From positions 5,864,501-5,928,500 of the forward strand of contig CM042560.1 in assembly GCA_023630585.1 (NCBI GenBank): a stretch of DNA of 64,000 nt, in the 5' to 3' direction. Below are positions 22,970 through 52,308 of this stretch, piece by piece. Position 1 is the first letter of the stretch. Each line of letters begins with the position of its first letter. The position numbers were made by a program, and so were the translations under genes. The notes beneath the pieces were generated by a model, which had not been told where the DNA came from, ran no database searches, and worked only from the letters and a program-made list of their open reading frames with translations. This DNA comes from Cranoglanis bouderius (Eukaryota > Chordata > Actinopteri > Siluriformes > Cranoglanididae).

Positions 22970-23500
22970 ATGTGGTTTGTAAAATTGATTGTTTCTAGTC
23001 CTGTAATAATCAGGTAAATTATAAGCATACCTCAGAATAACTGTTATTTATTGTGTTCTATTTATATAATAGAACATATCTGTCATTTTAGACCTTTTCT
23101 GGCCCTGAAATTAGCTCTGCCCACTGCCAGAAAAGCTCTGCCCAGCACCAGGGATAAGTGGTTTAAATAAAAGGGGTGAGATAGCTTGGGGAAAGACTTG
23201 TCAATTATAGTTCAATAAGAAAAATATCAATAAGAAAAATATTAAAGATGTACTGTGTAAAGTTTAATGTTTCTAGTCCTGTATTAAGCATACAATTTAT
23301 AATACCTTTAACGAACCACAGAGATTTATTGTGATATTACAACAGAAAATGTCTGAATAGTGTCTTCGTTTTAGATCTTTTCAGGCCCTGAAATTAGCTC
23401 CGCCCACAGCCAGAACAGCTCTGCTGAGGGCTGACACTTTTCCTGCAAAAACCAACTCACCAGGCATTAGTAGTTTCAACAGAAGGGGTGTGGTTGACCA
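22970..23500. repeat. Two tandem copies of a diverged ~265-bp segment
   Basis: Both copies run AAAGATGTR..., GTTTCTAGTCCTGTA, then about 120 bp later GGCCCTGAAATTAGCTC and GCCCAC.GCCAGAA.AGCTCTGC. Copy 1 spans about 22,970-23,235 and copy 2 about 23,240-23,500. The divergence points to an old duplication. Confidence 0.65.
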
Positions 23501-24004
23501 TTTTCATTGCAATTCACCTTTGAAACAGCAAGGGGCTCTAGAAATGATAAATTGCTCCTTTAAATTCATTACAACAGGTGTTATATCTGCAAATTGACAA
23601 AATCCTAGTACTACACAGGTTTGCTGTTGGGTCCTTAAATGTTCTACATTAGCCAAGGCATGTTTTGTGTCTTCATTGAGGAAGTTTAGCCTCATGTCTG
23701 CAATCTGCATTTCTAAATTATATGACTCACCTCAAACTGTACTGATTTGTTCAGTATTGCAATCAGACATGATTACAAAGTTTCGGAAACTGTATTACAG
23801 TGTGATCTACAAAGAAGGCGCTCACAACTGGCGAGGCAGCCATCTTAAAGCAGGATTCGCCTTCTTCCTCAGCATGGATAGCAGACTGAAGTAGGAGAGG
23901 TGGCCCAGTTTGAAGATGAAATTGTATGTTAAATATGATAAAATATTTAGTTTTATGAAGCTGAATTGGTATTCCTGAACCTTACAATGTCTCTTGAGAT
24001 GATT

Positions 24005-24530
24005 AATTCGTAACATTTATATAGTGCTTTTCTAGAAACTCAAAACGCTTTACATATTATGGGGGGAAATCTCCTCAAACACCACCAGTGTGTAGCATCC
24101 ACCTAGTGCGCCAGAACGCCCACCACACACCAGCTATTGGTGGAGAGGAGATGAGAGGAGAGTGATATAGCCAATTCAGGAAATGGAGATTATTAGGGGG
24201 CCATGATAGATAAGGGCCAATGGGGGAATTTCACCAGGGTTATACCCTACTCTTTAGGAGAAGTGTCATGGGATTTTTAATGACCACAGAGAGTCAGGAC
24301 CTCGGTTTAACGTCTCATCCAAAAGACAATGCTCTTTTTACAGTATAGTGTCCCCATCACTATAACAGGGACCACACAGAACACAAGGAGAGCACCAACT
24401 GCTGACCTCCCTAATACCACTTCCAGCAGCAACCTTAGCTTTCCCCAGGAGATCTCCCATCCAGGTACTGGCCAGGCTCAATCCTGCTTAGCTTCAGTGG
24501 GAAACCAGGCGAGACCTGCAAATGCTGATA
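24005..24530 (-). mobile_element. SINE with 5S-rRNA-like head (SINE3 type)
   Basis: Read on the minus strand, the 5' end contains AAGCTAAGCAGG, then GCCTGG and AGTACCTGGATGGGAGA, a recognisable 5S rRNA internal-promoter region. A long body follows (GATGAGACGTTAAACCGAGG, CTCTCTGTGGTCATTAAAAA) with a tail AAAGCACTATATAAATGTTA typical of fish SINE3/CR1-type elements. Being 5S-derived, it should be an RNA polymerase III unit. Intergenic. Confidence 0.75.
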
Positions 24531-24898
24531 TCAACATATATCTTACACTGTTACTTCATGAGTATATTAGCCTGTTAGCTAAGCACTAAAGAAGCCATTT
24601 TAAGACACCAGACATGTCCCTGCTGATCAAATCACTTAAGAGTGGCCTTCAATGTGTTTTACACTCTGATGGTTGGTCTCTCTCTCTCTCCCCCTCTCTC
24701 CCTCCCAAAGAATCTGAAGCAGTGATGTGTACACTGAACATTTTTCAAGGCAGTTTGGCCCTCCTTCCTCTCTCTCATTCCTAACGGGTTTTCCAGCTTT
24801 GTCAGCTTACTCTGGGCAAGTGCTCAAACACACGAGAATTTCCTGGAAGTTGGTCCGCCTGCCAAACACAGCACTGAACTTTCCAGAAACAGTGACGC

Positions 24899-24899
<1 letters not shown>

Positions 24900-24934
<35 letters not shown>
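24900..24934. repeat. (CA)n microsatellite
   Basis: Perfect dinucleotide tract. Confidence 0.95.
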
Positions 24935-24936
<2 letters not shown>

Positions 24937-24974
24937 GAGCAACCAGTGACCCTGTGCTGCTGAACAAAAACAAT

Positions 24975-25200
24975 AGAAACCATCACAGAAATTCTAATGG
25001 TTTCCACTACAAATACTATTACAAACCATCAGCTAACCAATAAGACCATTACCATTATTGGTTCTTAATGGTATCCACTAGACATAATATGCCACCAATA
25101 GAAGGCAACAAATTACCAGTAGAGACCCACAGGGACCATTACAGTTTCCATTAAAACCAATACAATTCCCATTATAACCATTAAATCCATTACAGATTCT
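24975..25200. repeat. Degenerate repeat built on ACCATTA/CCATTACA
   Basis: The motifs ACCATTA, CCATTAC and AACCAATA recur at irregular short intervals on the plus strand. On the opposite strand this gives a low-complexity Asn-Gly-rich reading. No boundary repeats were found. Confidence 0.5.
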
Positions 25201-26613
25201 ATGGGGGTTTCTATTGTTTTTTTTGTTTTTGTTTTTTTTGTCAGCAGGGTGATATTGCCAGTGGCAAATTCTTAGCATGCTAGTGATGGAGCTTGCTAAG
25301 TATCTACCGAGCAAACTAGCTTGTTTGCCAACTAAGGAGTTATTCGGTAAAAACAGAGGGCCCTCCAGAATTACTGGCATGAAACTGAACAAAAATTAAT
25401 ATTCAAGAACAAATGCAATAAGTGATATGAACTCTAGTATAAAGGGACAAATAGTTGTATTTAAACATGCATTTTTTTGCACATTTATTTATGTATTTCT
25501 TTCTTTCTTTCTTTTTTAACAAAATACTGCCTTCAAATGATCAACAACATTAAAATGAACATTGTGACTCTAAAAGGGTTTTTGGGGTCTTGGTCACATC
25601 CTCCATTCAGAACATTTTAATTTACTTTATATTCTTAGGTTAGTGCATTTGAACTACTGTGTTCATTCTGCTGTAAATACAGAGCCATGTAAAACGTTGA
25701 TTTGTGTGTAACCATTTCTGTGTTCATTTAGAAGATTATTTGGCTCATCATCTTGCTGAAAGCTCTATCTATGTCCAAGAACCTCCTTGCAGAGGCAGCC
25801 AGGTTTTGGACTGAAATTCTGAAATATCCTGGTACTTAACGGAATACATGATATAACTGATATGAAAAAAAATAATAAGAGCCCCTGATCCACTTTAATT
25901 GCTTACGTGTATTACCTGATTTGTGCAGGCTGAACATTATTTGACTTTTCCAAAGGTAATGAAGGACAATGGAATTTTACGTGTGCAACCTCATTCCTTA
26001 GCGGCATCCATAATTGTAGCGTATACATTTCAGAAAGACTATATTATTATTATTTCAAAAGTAGTTCTAATGAGAATTATTTTTTTGTTAGGATATATTC
26101 TCGCCTCACACCCAGCGTTTCAGGCTCAGGATACACTCTGATCAGGATAAAGCGGTTACTGAAGATGAATGAATATGAACGATGGTGTTGAGGCGCCAAG
26201 GTGTCCTTTAGCAAACTTTACATCAGTTAATAAAGTACTGGAACAGCCCTTATGACCATCATGATGATTCACCTAGGGGCCAAAGGCGGAAGGAAGCTGA
26301 TGAGGGTGTGTTAGTACTTGAATGCGCTGGCCTTACACAATATGCGATTCTTCAGACGCTGTTTAACACGGTGTGGCTTACTGTAATCTGTAGACATAAC
26401 CAAATCTAGTACTGGAATGGGTTCATAGTGTGTGTTAGGCCCTATTGCCACCTGGAGGACACTGATGTACATTACAGACTAAAATGTCTGTATTATGGTG
26501 TAAGTCTGACGTTGAATCGTTTGGTCATTTTCACTCCATCATGTCATAATTTTGTTGAAAACACTATACAGAGCAAGAATTGTCCAGGTACAGTCAATGT
26601 TACATTACAGTAT

Positions 26614-26619
26614 TTTATT
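26614..26619 (-). terminator. Candidate SMARCA4 polyadenylation signal
   Basis: AATAAA on the SMARCA4 strand, 1.36 kb beyond the stop codon. A nearer ATTAAA variant lies at about 27,087. Neither can be confirmed without transcript ends. Confidence 0.3.
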
Positions 26620-27977
26620 GTTAAATCTGAGTGTCCACTGACACTCACTGACTAACACAATACAGAAACTTACTTCATTTACTATGCAGTTAATTCCCAG
26701 TGTAAAGTAATCATATGAGAAAGCAACACTGAAGATTGCAAATGTTTAAAATTTCATGAATCTGTAACAAATTTCATTCTTCATCAACCACTTGCAGATG
26801 ATCATTTAGTTTATAATGTACATCACACTTTTAATAGGTTGACACGTTATCATTTTAAGAGTTTTACTGTGAACTGGTGCTTTATAAATGTAGAGAAGAC
26901 CTAAGCACATGAATTTTGATTTGCGATCGCAATACATCCATCGCAAAGACATAAAACTACAATCTGCTGTTGTAGGACTGCCCTTGTGAACTTAAGTTAC
27001 AGTCACAGCTGCAGATTTACACACCTGATAATAGAATTTTATGGAAGGAATGCAGTGTTGCTTTCATGTACGATTACTTTTAAGTTTAATCTCAGCAGGG
27101 AAAAAAGAGGAGACACCCGAAAAAGCATTTTTAAATCGTCTACATAACATAACATTTCTACAAAAGTAAAACGTACAGTAAATCAGCATGCTGTCCACAT
27201 CGACATCAACTTTCATTTGATCTGAAATACGCTCTTATCCAGAGCAACAAACACGTCAAGACTACCAGTGGTGTGTCAGATACATGTTTTAAGAGGTGGA
27301 CGTGGCATACAGTACATGGAGCTCGATAGTTCTTACACACCATCTTGGTGGCAGTCCTAACTGGGTACCTCAACTTGGGAAAGAAAGATACAACAGCTAA
27401 ATTGCTAACCCTATTTGCATGCAGCTGGACGTTACATGGTTGCGCACCAAGAAATTAAGTTGGCACAATACTATAAACTAAAAAAAGCGCTACGTAAATC
27501 ACACGCACAAGCGGCTGACGGGATACGGCATTAATATACACACGACATACAGTAGAACTAATGCAGAATTTCAATGTAAAAACTAATGGGTCCACAAGGG
27601 GGCAGTGTGCTACAAATTGCATCAACATGAAAGCACATGCAGTACAGGTTTGAATTAAATACAACCGTCTATGGGATTTACTTATAGCTATGTAACGATG
27701 TGGAAAAACTCTAGTTGGTAGACTAGCTATGTCCTGTGCATGTGATTAGCCAGGCTTTAGTCCAGTCTCTTTTTTTAAACTTTTTTTTATAGCTACAATA
27801 TATGATTCTTAGGGAAGCCACAGACCAAAAATTTGCTGTGAAAAAGAATCAAACATGCTGCGACTCTGCTTGTGATTCTGTTATATGCAGTATTTTTCCG
27901 TCATATCTCTGGAAGGATCTGCACTTATTATGTCCCGCTTAAGGCTTTAACAATACAGTTTACGTTGATTAGTGTCT

Positions 27978-46981
<19,004 letters not shown>

Positions 46982-47267
46982 CCGTTTGCTTCTTCCTGTG
47001 TGTCAGAGAAAGATATGACTTATTATATAAATGTCAAATCCTTAGGCTGGTTTGTTTAAGAAATAGTTCTGCCAGCATTTCACCCAAAAGCTTGCTACTT
47101 TACTTTTGGTCTAGAGCTATGAGGCTAATGTAGCCAAGGTGTTTACTGTTATTCTACATGTCGCATGTCTGAATCATCACATGCACTGGAAAAGACATCG
47201 GTTGGCTCTGTAACACCAGTTATACAAAAACATTTTCATAAAACAGCAGGATAAGTCTGTATAGAAA

Positions 47268-47270
47268 ATC

Positions 47271-47304
<34 letters not shown>
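47268..47304. repeat. (ATT)n microsatellite in SMARCA4 intron 1
   Basis: Perfect trinucleotide tract. Confidence 0.95.
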
Positions 47305-47305
<1 letters not shown>

Positions 47306-47701
47306 GAATCACTTCCAACAAACTATTCAGCCTTTTCAGTTTGATCCAGGTTGACTGCTATTGCTAATCTTAGCTATGTGACATCCTATTTTTTATAGAT
47401 AACAGTGTGTCATTAACAACAACTATTTGAACTCACCATGCTTTGTGGCAGGTATGATCATTTTTGAATCATAGATACAACAACAACAAAAAAAAACATT
47501 CTAGTGATTTAGTTACACTTTTTAAAATTATCATTCTTAGTTTATTTTCAATCTATAATTAGGGTAACGGTTTGTACTTTCAAAGTTGACACTGAAAATC
47601 ATTCATGTCATTGGGGGGAAAAATTACAGAATTTAATTTTCTTCTTCCTGTGATCTTCATGAAATTTGTGTGATGTAACTTCCTGTTGAACATGTGACTT
47701 G

Positions 47702-48376
47702 GGGTGCGTCTCAATCAGCTCCCTAATTCAGTAGTCAGGGCACTGATCAGGGAGTCAACCATTTTAGGGGCTGTCTCCTAAGAGTGCACTGGAACGTTTG
47801 CTCCCAAAAAAAATCCTACAATACCCACAAAAACCAGGGAGCATCGATGCTCAGTATGTTCCCTTACTGGAAACGACATCATCTTTTCTTAAGCCTCTCA
47901 GCTCAAAAAAAAAAAATGGCGGATGAACTCTCAGCCAACTTTGTCTACAAATGTAAGTAGCTCGTTGTTGTTGTTGTAGCTCTCAAATGATTACTTACAT
48001 TGGCGATTTTTAACTTTATTTGACGTTCTATATACGATTTGTTTGAGTCTAACGACTTTTAAGTGTTTAATGATTTTTTTTTTTTTAATCCAATAGCTAG
48101 CCTATGACCCTGTTTGACGTACCATGACAGAAACAAGTGTGATTAAGCTAGCAAATTGATATGACATTTGAATGTCAGAAAGATATCGGTCCTGCCTGTT
48201 GTTGATAAACGTCAGTGGTTTACGTTTTACAACGCGAGTACATAGTCATGTGGCGGAAAGAGAGCCATCAATGTCCCAATGTGTAGTGAGCCAGGGTCCT
48301 CACCAGTGCCTGAACTAGTGTACACGACATACTGATTCACCACCTAAGGAGCGAAGGAGCTATTTGAGACGCACCC
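47702..48376 (+). mobile_element. hAT-like non-autonomous transposon
   Basis: Perfect 13-bp terminal inverted repeats GGGTGCGTCTCAA (47702-47714) and TTGAGACGCACCC (48364-48376), with similarity extending to about 21 bp (AGCTCC). Inside, an ATG at 47916 opens MADELSANFVYK, which runs into a consensus donor GTAAGTAG at 47953. That looks like a relic first exon. No transposase body is present. It is inserted in SMARCA4 intron 1, and target duplication is not clear. The superfamily is inferred from end structure only. Confidence 0.65.
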
Positions 48377-48598
48377 TCTGGGAATATTCCAAATATTTCA
48401 TTGAATGTGAATGTGTTCAGGTAACATATTACTGTAATGTTAGTTTCCCTGCTGTGCTGAAAATGGTCCACCCAAATAATATCTGGACAGTGGTATTTAC
48501 TGATGTATAGGGGGTACAAATCAGTCAGTGATTGCACCTATATGTTGGTGTACCTGGGTAACAGCCAATGCATGAATGGCTAAGGCAAAGTAGATGTA

Positions 48599-50116
48599 CA
48601 GGTGCATCTCAATAAATTAGAATGTCGTGGAAAAGTTCATTTATTTCAGTAATTCAACTCAAATTGTGAAACTCGTGTATTAAATAAATTCAATGCACAC
48701 AGACTGAAGTAGTTTAAGTCTTTGGTTCTTTTAATTGTGATGATTTTGGCTCACATTTAACAAAAACCCACCAATTCACTATCTCAACAAATTAGAATAT
48801 GGTGACATGCCAATCAGCTAATCAACTCAAAACACTTGCAAAGGTTTCCTGAGCCTTCAAAATGGTCTCTCAGTTTGGTTCACTAGGTAAGCCACAAACA
48901 TTTATTGCCAAAGAAGCTGGCTGTTCACAGAGTGCTGTATCCAAGCATGTTAACAGAAAGTTGAGTGGAAGGAAAAAGTGTGGAAGAAAAAGATGCACAA
49001 CCAACCGAGAGAACCGCAGCCTTATGAGGATTGTCAAGCAAAATCGATTCAAGAATTTGAGTGAACTTCACAAGGCTTCACTTCACAAGACTGAGGCTGG
49101 GGTCAAGGCATCAAGAGCCACCACACACAGACGTGTCAAGGAATTTGGTTACAGTTGTCGTATTCCTCTTGTTAAGCCACTCCTGAACCACAAACAACGT
49201 CAGAGTCGTCTTACCTGGGCTAAGGAGAAGAAGAACTGGACTGTTGCCCAGTGGTCCAAAGTCCTCTTTTCAGATGAGAGCAAGTTTTGTATTTCATTTG
49301 GAAACCAAGGTCCTAGAGTCTGGAGGAAGGGTGGAGAAGCTCATAGCCCAAGTTGCTTGAAGTCCAGTGTTAAGTTTCCACAGTCTGTGATGATTTGGGG
49401 TGCAATGTCATCTGCTGGTGTTGGTCCATTGTGTTTTTTGAAAACCAAAGTCACTGCACCCGTTTACCAAGAAATTTTGGAGCACTTCATGCTTCCTTCT
49501 GCTGACCAGCTTTTTGAAGATGCTGATTTCATTTTCCAGCAGGATTTGGCACCTGCCCACACTGCCAAAAGCACCAAAAGTTGGTTAAATGACCATGGTG
49601 TTGGTGTGCTTGACTGGCCAGCAAACTCACCAGACCTGAACCCCATAGAGAATCTATGGGGTATTGTCAAGAGGAAAATGAGAAACAAGAGACCAAAAAA
49701 TGCAGATGAGCTGAAGGCCACTGTCAAAGAAACCTGGTCTTCCATACCACCTCAGCAGTGCCACAAACTGATCACCTCCATGCCGCGCCGAATTGAGGCA
49801 GTAATTAAAGCAAAAGGAGCCCCTACCAAGTATTGAGTACATGTACAGTAAATGAACATACTTTCCAGAAGGCCAGCAATTCACTAAAAATGTTTTTTTT
49901 ATTGGTCTTATGAAGTATTCTAATTTGTTGAGATAGTGAATTGGTGGGTTTTTGTTAAATGTGAGCCAAAATCATCACAATTAAAAGAACCAAAGACTTA
50001 AACTACTTCAGTCTGTGTGCACTGAATTTATTTAATACACGAGTTTCACAATTTGAGTTGAATTACTGAAATAAATGAACTTTTCCACGACATTCTAATT
50101 TATTGAGATGCACCTG
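48599..50116 (+). mobile_element. Full-length Tc1-like transposon with long terminal inverted repeats
   Basis: 1518 bp flanked by TA duplications (48597-48598, 50117-50118). Terminal inverted repeats are 201 bp (48599-48799 and 49916-50116); I saw a single mismatch (AATG versus AGTG), indicating a recent insertion. It starts CAGGTGCATCTCAATAAATT. It carries one transposase gene on the plus strand, opposite to SMARCA4, whose intron 1 it occupies. Confidence 0.95.
48862..49836 (+). CDS. Tc1-like transposase, N-terminus probably shortened
   Basis: 324 residues, uninterrupted. Cut-and-paste DDE transposase acting at the element's TIRs. After a short leader, HTH-type sequence GKPQTFIAKEAGCSQSAVSK and the basic GRKKCGRKR linker form the DNA-binding half. 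The catalytic triad is Asp in VLFSDESKF, Asp in FQQDLAPAHTA and Glu in SPDLNPIENLWG, with DD34E spacing. Family members are about 340 residues. Here the leader MVSQFGSLGK runs straight into the middle of the first helix-turn-helix, so about 20 residues of the paired-like domain seem to be missing. Catalytic residues are intact, but specific TIR binding is doubtful. Confidence 0.9.
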   Translation: MVSQFGSLGKPQTFIAKEAGCSQSAVSKHVNRKLSGRKKCGRKRCTTNRENRSLMRIVKQNRFKNLSELHKASLHKTEAGVKASRATTHRRVKEFGYSCRIPLVKPLLNHKQRQSRLTWAKEKKNWTVAQWSKVLFSDESKFCISFGNQGPRVWRKGGEAHSPSCLKSSVKFPQSVMIWGAMSSAGVGPLCFLKTKVTAPVYQEILEHFMLPSADQLFEDADFIFQQDLAPAHTAKSTKSWLNDHGVGVLDWPANSPDLNPIENLWGIVKRKMRNKRPKNADELKATVKETWSSIPPQQCHKLITSMPRRIEAVIKAKGAPTKY

Positions 50117-50199
50117 TACCTCATAAACTGACAACCCGGTGTGTAACATAATAAATATCAACATTATGTTATAAATATAAACAATAAATTTAACAACCG

Positions 50200-50520
50200 C
50201 ACAGCTCCAGGGTCCCCAGTTCGACCCTGTACTCAGGTGTCTGTGTGGCGGTTTGGATGTTCTCCTTGTGTCTGTGTGGATTTCCTCTGGGTTCTCCAGT
50301 TTCCTCCCAACTCCCAAATACATGACAGTAGGTGGACGGGTTATAATAAATTGCCCCTAGGTCTAAATGTGTGTGTGTGTGTATGTGTGTGTGTGTGTGT
50401 GTGTGGTGCCCTGTGATGGACAGGGTGTATCCCTGCCTTGTGCCCAGTGTTCCTGGGATAGGCTTTGGATTCACCATGACCCAGACTAGTATAAAGCGGT
50501 TACTGAATATGAATGAATGA
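50200..50520 (-). repeat. GGAGGAAACC-family repeat (inverted copy) with (GT)n and (ATGA)n
   Basis: Contains TTTCCTCTGGGTTCTCCAGT, AAATTGCCCCTAGGTCTAAATGTG, a GT tract, TGATGGACAGGGTGTATCC and AAGCGGTTACTGAATATGAA followed by ATGA/GGAT simple repeat. Partial relatives lie at 60,140-60,330 and 26,100-26,170. SMARCA4 intron 1. Confidence 0.65.
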
Positions 50521-50969
50521 ATGAATGAATGGATGGATGGATGGATGAATCAATTAATGAAAATATAATTTGTGTAAATATGGTACAAAACAGTGCAAAT
50601 AAAATATAAGCCCAAGCAAAAATGATGCAATTAACGTGCGACACCAGGAACGGCAGGTGATGATGATGATGATGATGGGTGTTGCATCTGGGTGAGATTC
50701 AGGTTGAAAGGCGTGGGATGTTTGCCACTGGATAAAAACATGACGCGAACATAAGCAATGCTGATTTGAAACTCATAACGCAGATCTCTGTTTACACACG
50801 CAAACACAGCCTCCTGAACGAAGATCAGGGTTTAACAGAGAAAATGTCTTCCACCTTGTCCTTTTTTCGGCTCGGCATAAAATGGCCAAACATGAAGACA
50901 GCGGCGTTGTCGTTCTGTTCGTATTAAAAGAAGGCGGATGTATATTCATGTAAAATAGATCAGACTTAC

Positions 50970-51130
50970 CGGCGAAATCGTAACTGGGAGTTTAAGAGCA
51001 GTCGAGCTCTGGCTATTGCATGGCTCAAGCAGATGACTGGTTTCGCTTTAATTACCGGAAAGCTTCCTAAGTAGCGACGAGCGATTCGCGAGCGAATCGG
51101 CTCCTTTATGAACGACTCTTTTCGCCGAAT
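50970..51130 (-). promoter_or_regulatory. smarca4: SMARCA4 probable non-coding exon 1 and promoter
   Basis: A strong donor on the SMARCA4 strand, TTTCGCCG|GTAAGTC, ends an exon at 50970. The next plausible acceptor is CACAG|GAAGAAG at 46,995, 14 nt before the start ATG, making a 4.0-kb intron 1 that contains two transposons. The 5' boundary is not defined. The region contains a CG-rich palindrome (51082-51099) and AGCCGATTCG motifs shared with dispersed fish repeats. Confidence 0.55.
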
Positions 51131-51356
51131 CGGCTCAGTTTGCAAGCACAACACTATCCCACATAATACAAAATAATGTATTATCTGAAAACTTAGCTTC
51201 AGCCTCAAAATTGAACACGTCTTTATTGAAGACTTTATTCTTCCTTACACAATTTTCATATGAACTGACCATGTTAAACAATAGAGACCTCACCATTAAT
51301 AAATCGTCTATTTTATCTCTTGTAAATGATGGATTTGAAATGTTCATTGTTTCATA

Positions 51357-51817
51357 CACAGATCAGCGATAACATTAAAACCACTGACTGGTGAAGTGAA
51401 TAATACCGATTATCTCGTCACAATGGCACCTGTGAAGGGGTGGGATATATTAGGCAGCAAGTTAACAGTCAGTTCTCGAAGTTGATGTGTTGGAAGCAGG
51501 AAAAATAGGCAAGCGTAATGATCTGAGTGACTTTGACAAGATCCAAATTGCGATGGCTAGACGACTGAGTCAGAGCATCTCCAAAAAGGCAGGTTTTGTG
51601 GGGTGTTCCCGGTATGCATTGGTTGACATGTACCACCTACCTGAACATTGTTGCAGACCAAGTACACCCCTTCAGGCCATGATATTCCCTAATGGCCTCT
51701 TTCAGTAGAGTAATTGTTCAGGAATGGTTTGAGGAACATGAGAAATAGTTCAAGGTGTTGACTTGGCCTCCAAATTCCCCAGATCTCAATCAGATTGAGC
51801 ATCTGTGGGATGTGATA
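51357..51817 (+). mobile_element. Internally deleted Tc1-like element
   Basis: Begins after a TA with a Tc1-type end carrying GATCAGCGATAACATTAAAA and encodes the start of a transposase (DLSDFDKIQIAMARRLSQSI, then SKKAGFVGCSRYA). At about 51,620 it jumps to the far catalytic part: TGTACCACCTACCTGAACAT, then CCTCCAAATTCCCCAGATCT and CAGATTGAGCATCTGTGGGA, the NPxEH/NPIE glutamate region. The right end is lost. Several hundred bases are missing. Confidence 0.75.
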
Positions 51818-52308
51818 TCACTTAAATATCACTTAAGCTGATTTGCATTTGCTGATGCCCACAAAACTCCACAAAAGGCAAAGCTCACAGAGCTGATATG
51901 ACTAGTAAACAAACCAAAAAAAAAAAGACTTTCTCAGAGGTAGAAGTGGAAGCTATTTTGACTCACATCCATTCCAATAAAAAAACAATGATCACACCTT
52001 ATGGATATGTGGCCACACTTAATTACCTTGTTCCCTTGTGTTGCTAAGTCATGTACACAATTTAATTAGCTCATTTCCATGAGCTAATAATCTCATTCCC
52101 ACACCTAATGAAATCACAGCCACAAATGATTTCTATTAATTATGGAAGTCACCAGCAGGGTTCCATACAATTCGATAAACAACAGGTCCTAAACCTGGGT
52201 GTTGGAGCAAATATTGTAGATAGACTCTCAGTTCTCTGATTATTTTGTTATTAACGTGTTTTTAAGGGGTACAAACAAAGAAACAGATACTGAGTAGCCA
52301 TTTTATCG

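Larger units (their letters stand above)
21136..26600. other. Intergenic region between LDLR promoter and SMARCA4 3' end
   Basis: No gene is supported. Contents are a (TG)n(AG)n tract (21,427-21,490), AAAT-rich simple sequence, a tandemly duplicated segment (22,970-23,500), a 5S-headed SINE (24,005-24,530), a (CA)n tract (24,900-24,934), a degenerate repeat built on ACCATTA (24,975-25,200) and a short fragment of the GGAGGAAACC repeat family near 26,100-26,170. Confidence 0.6.
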
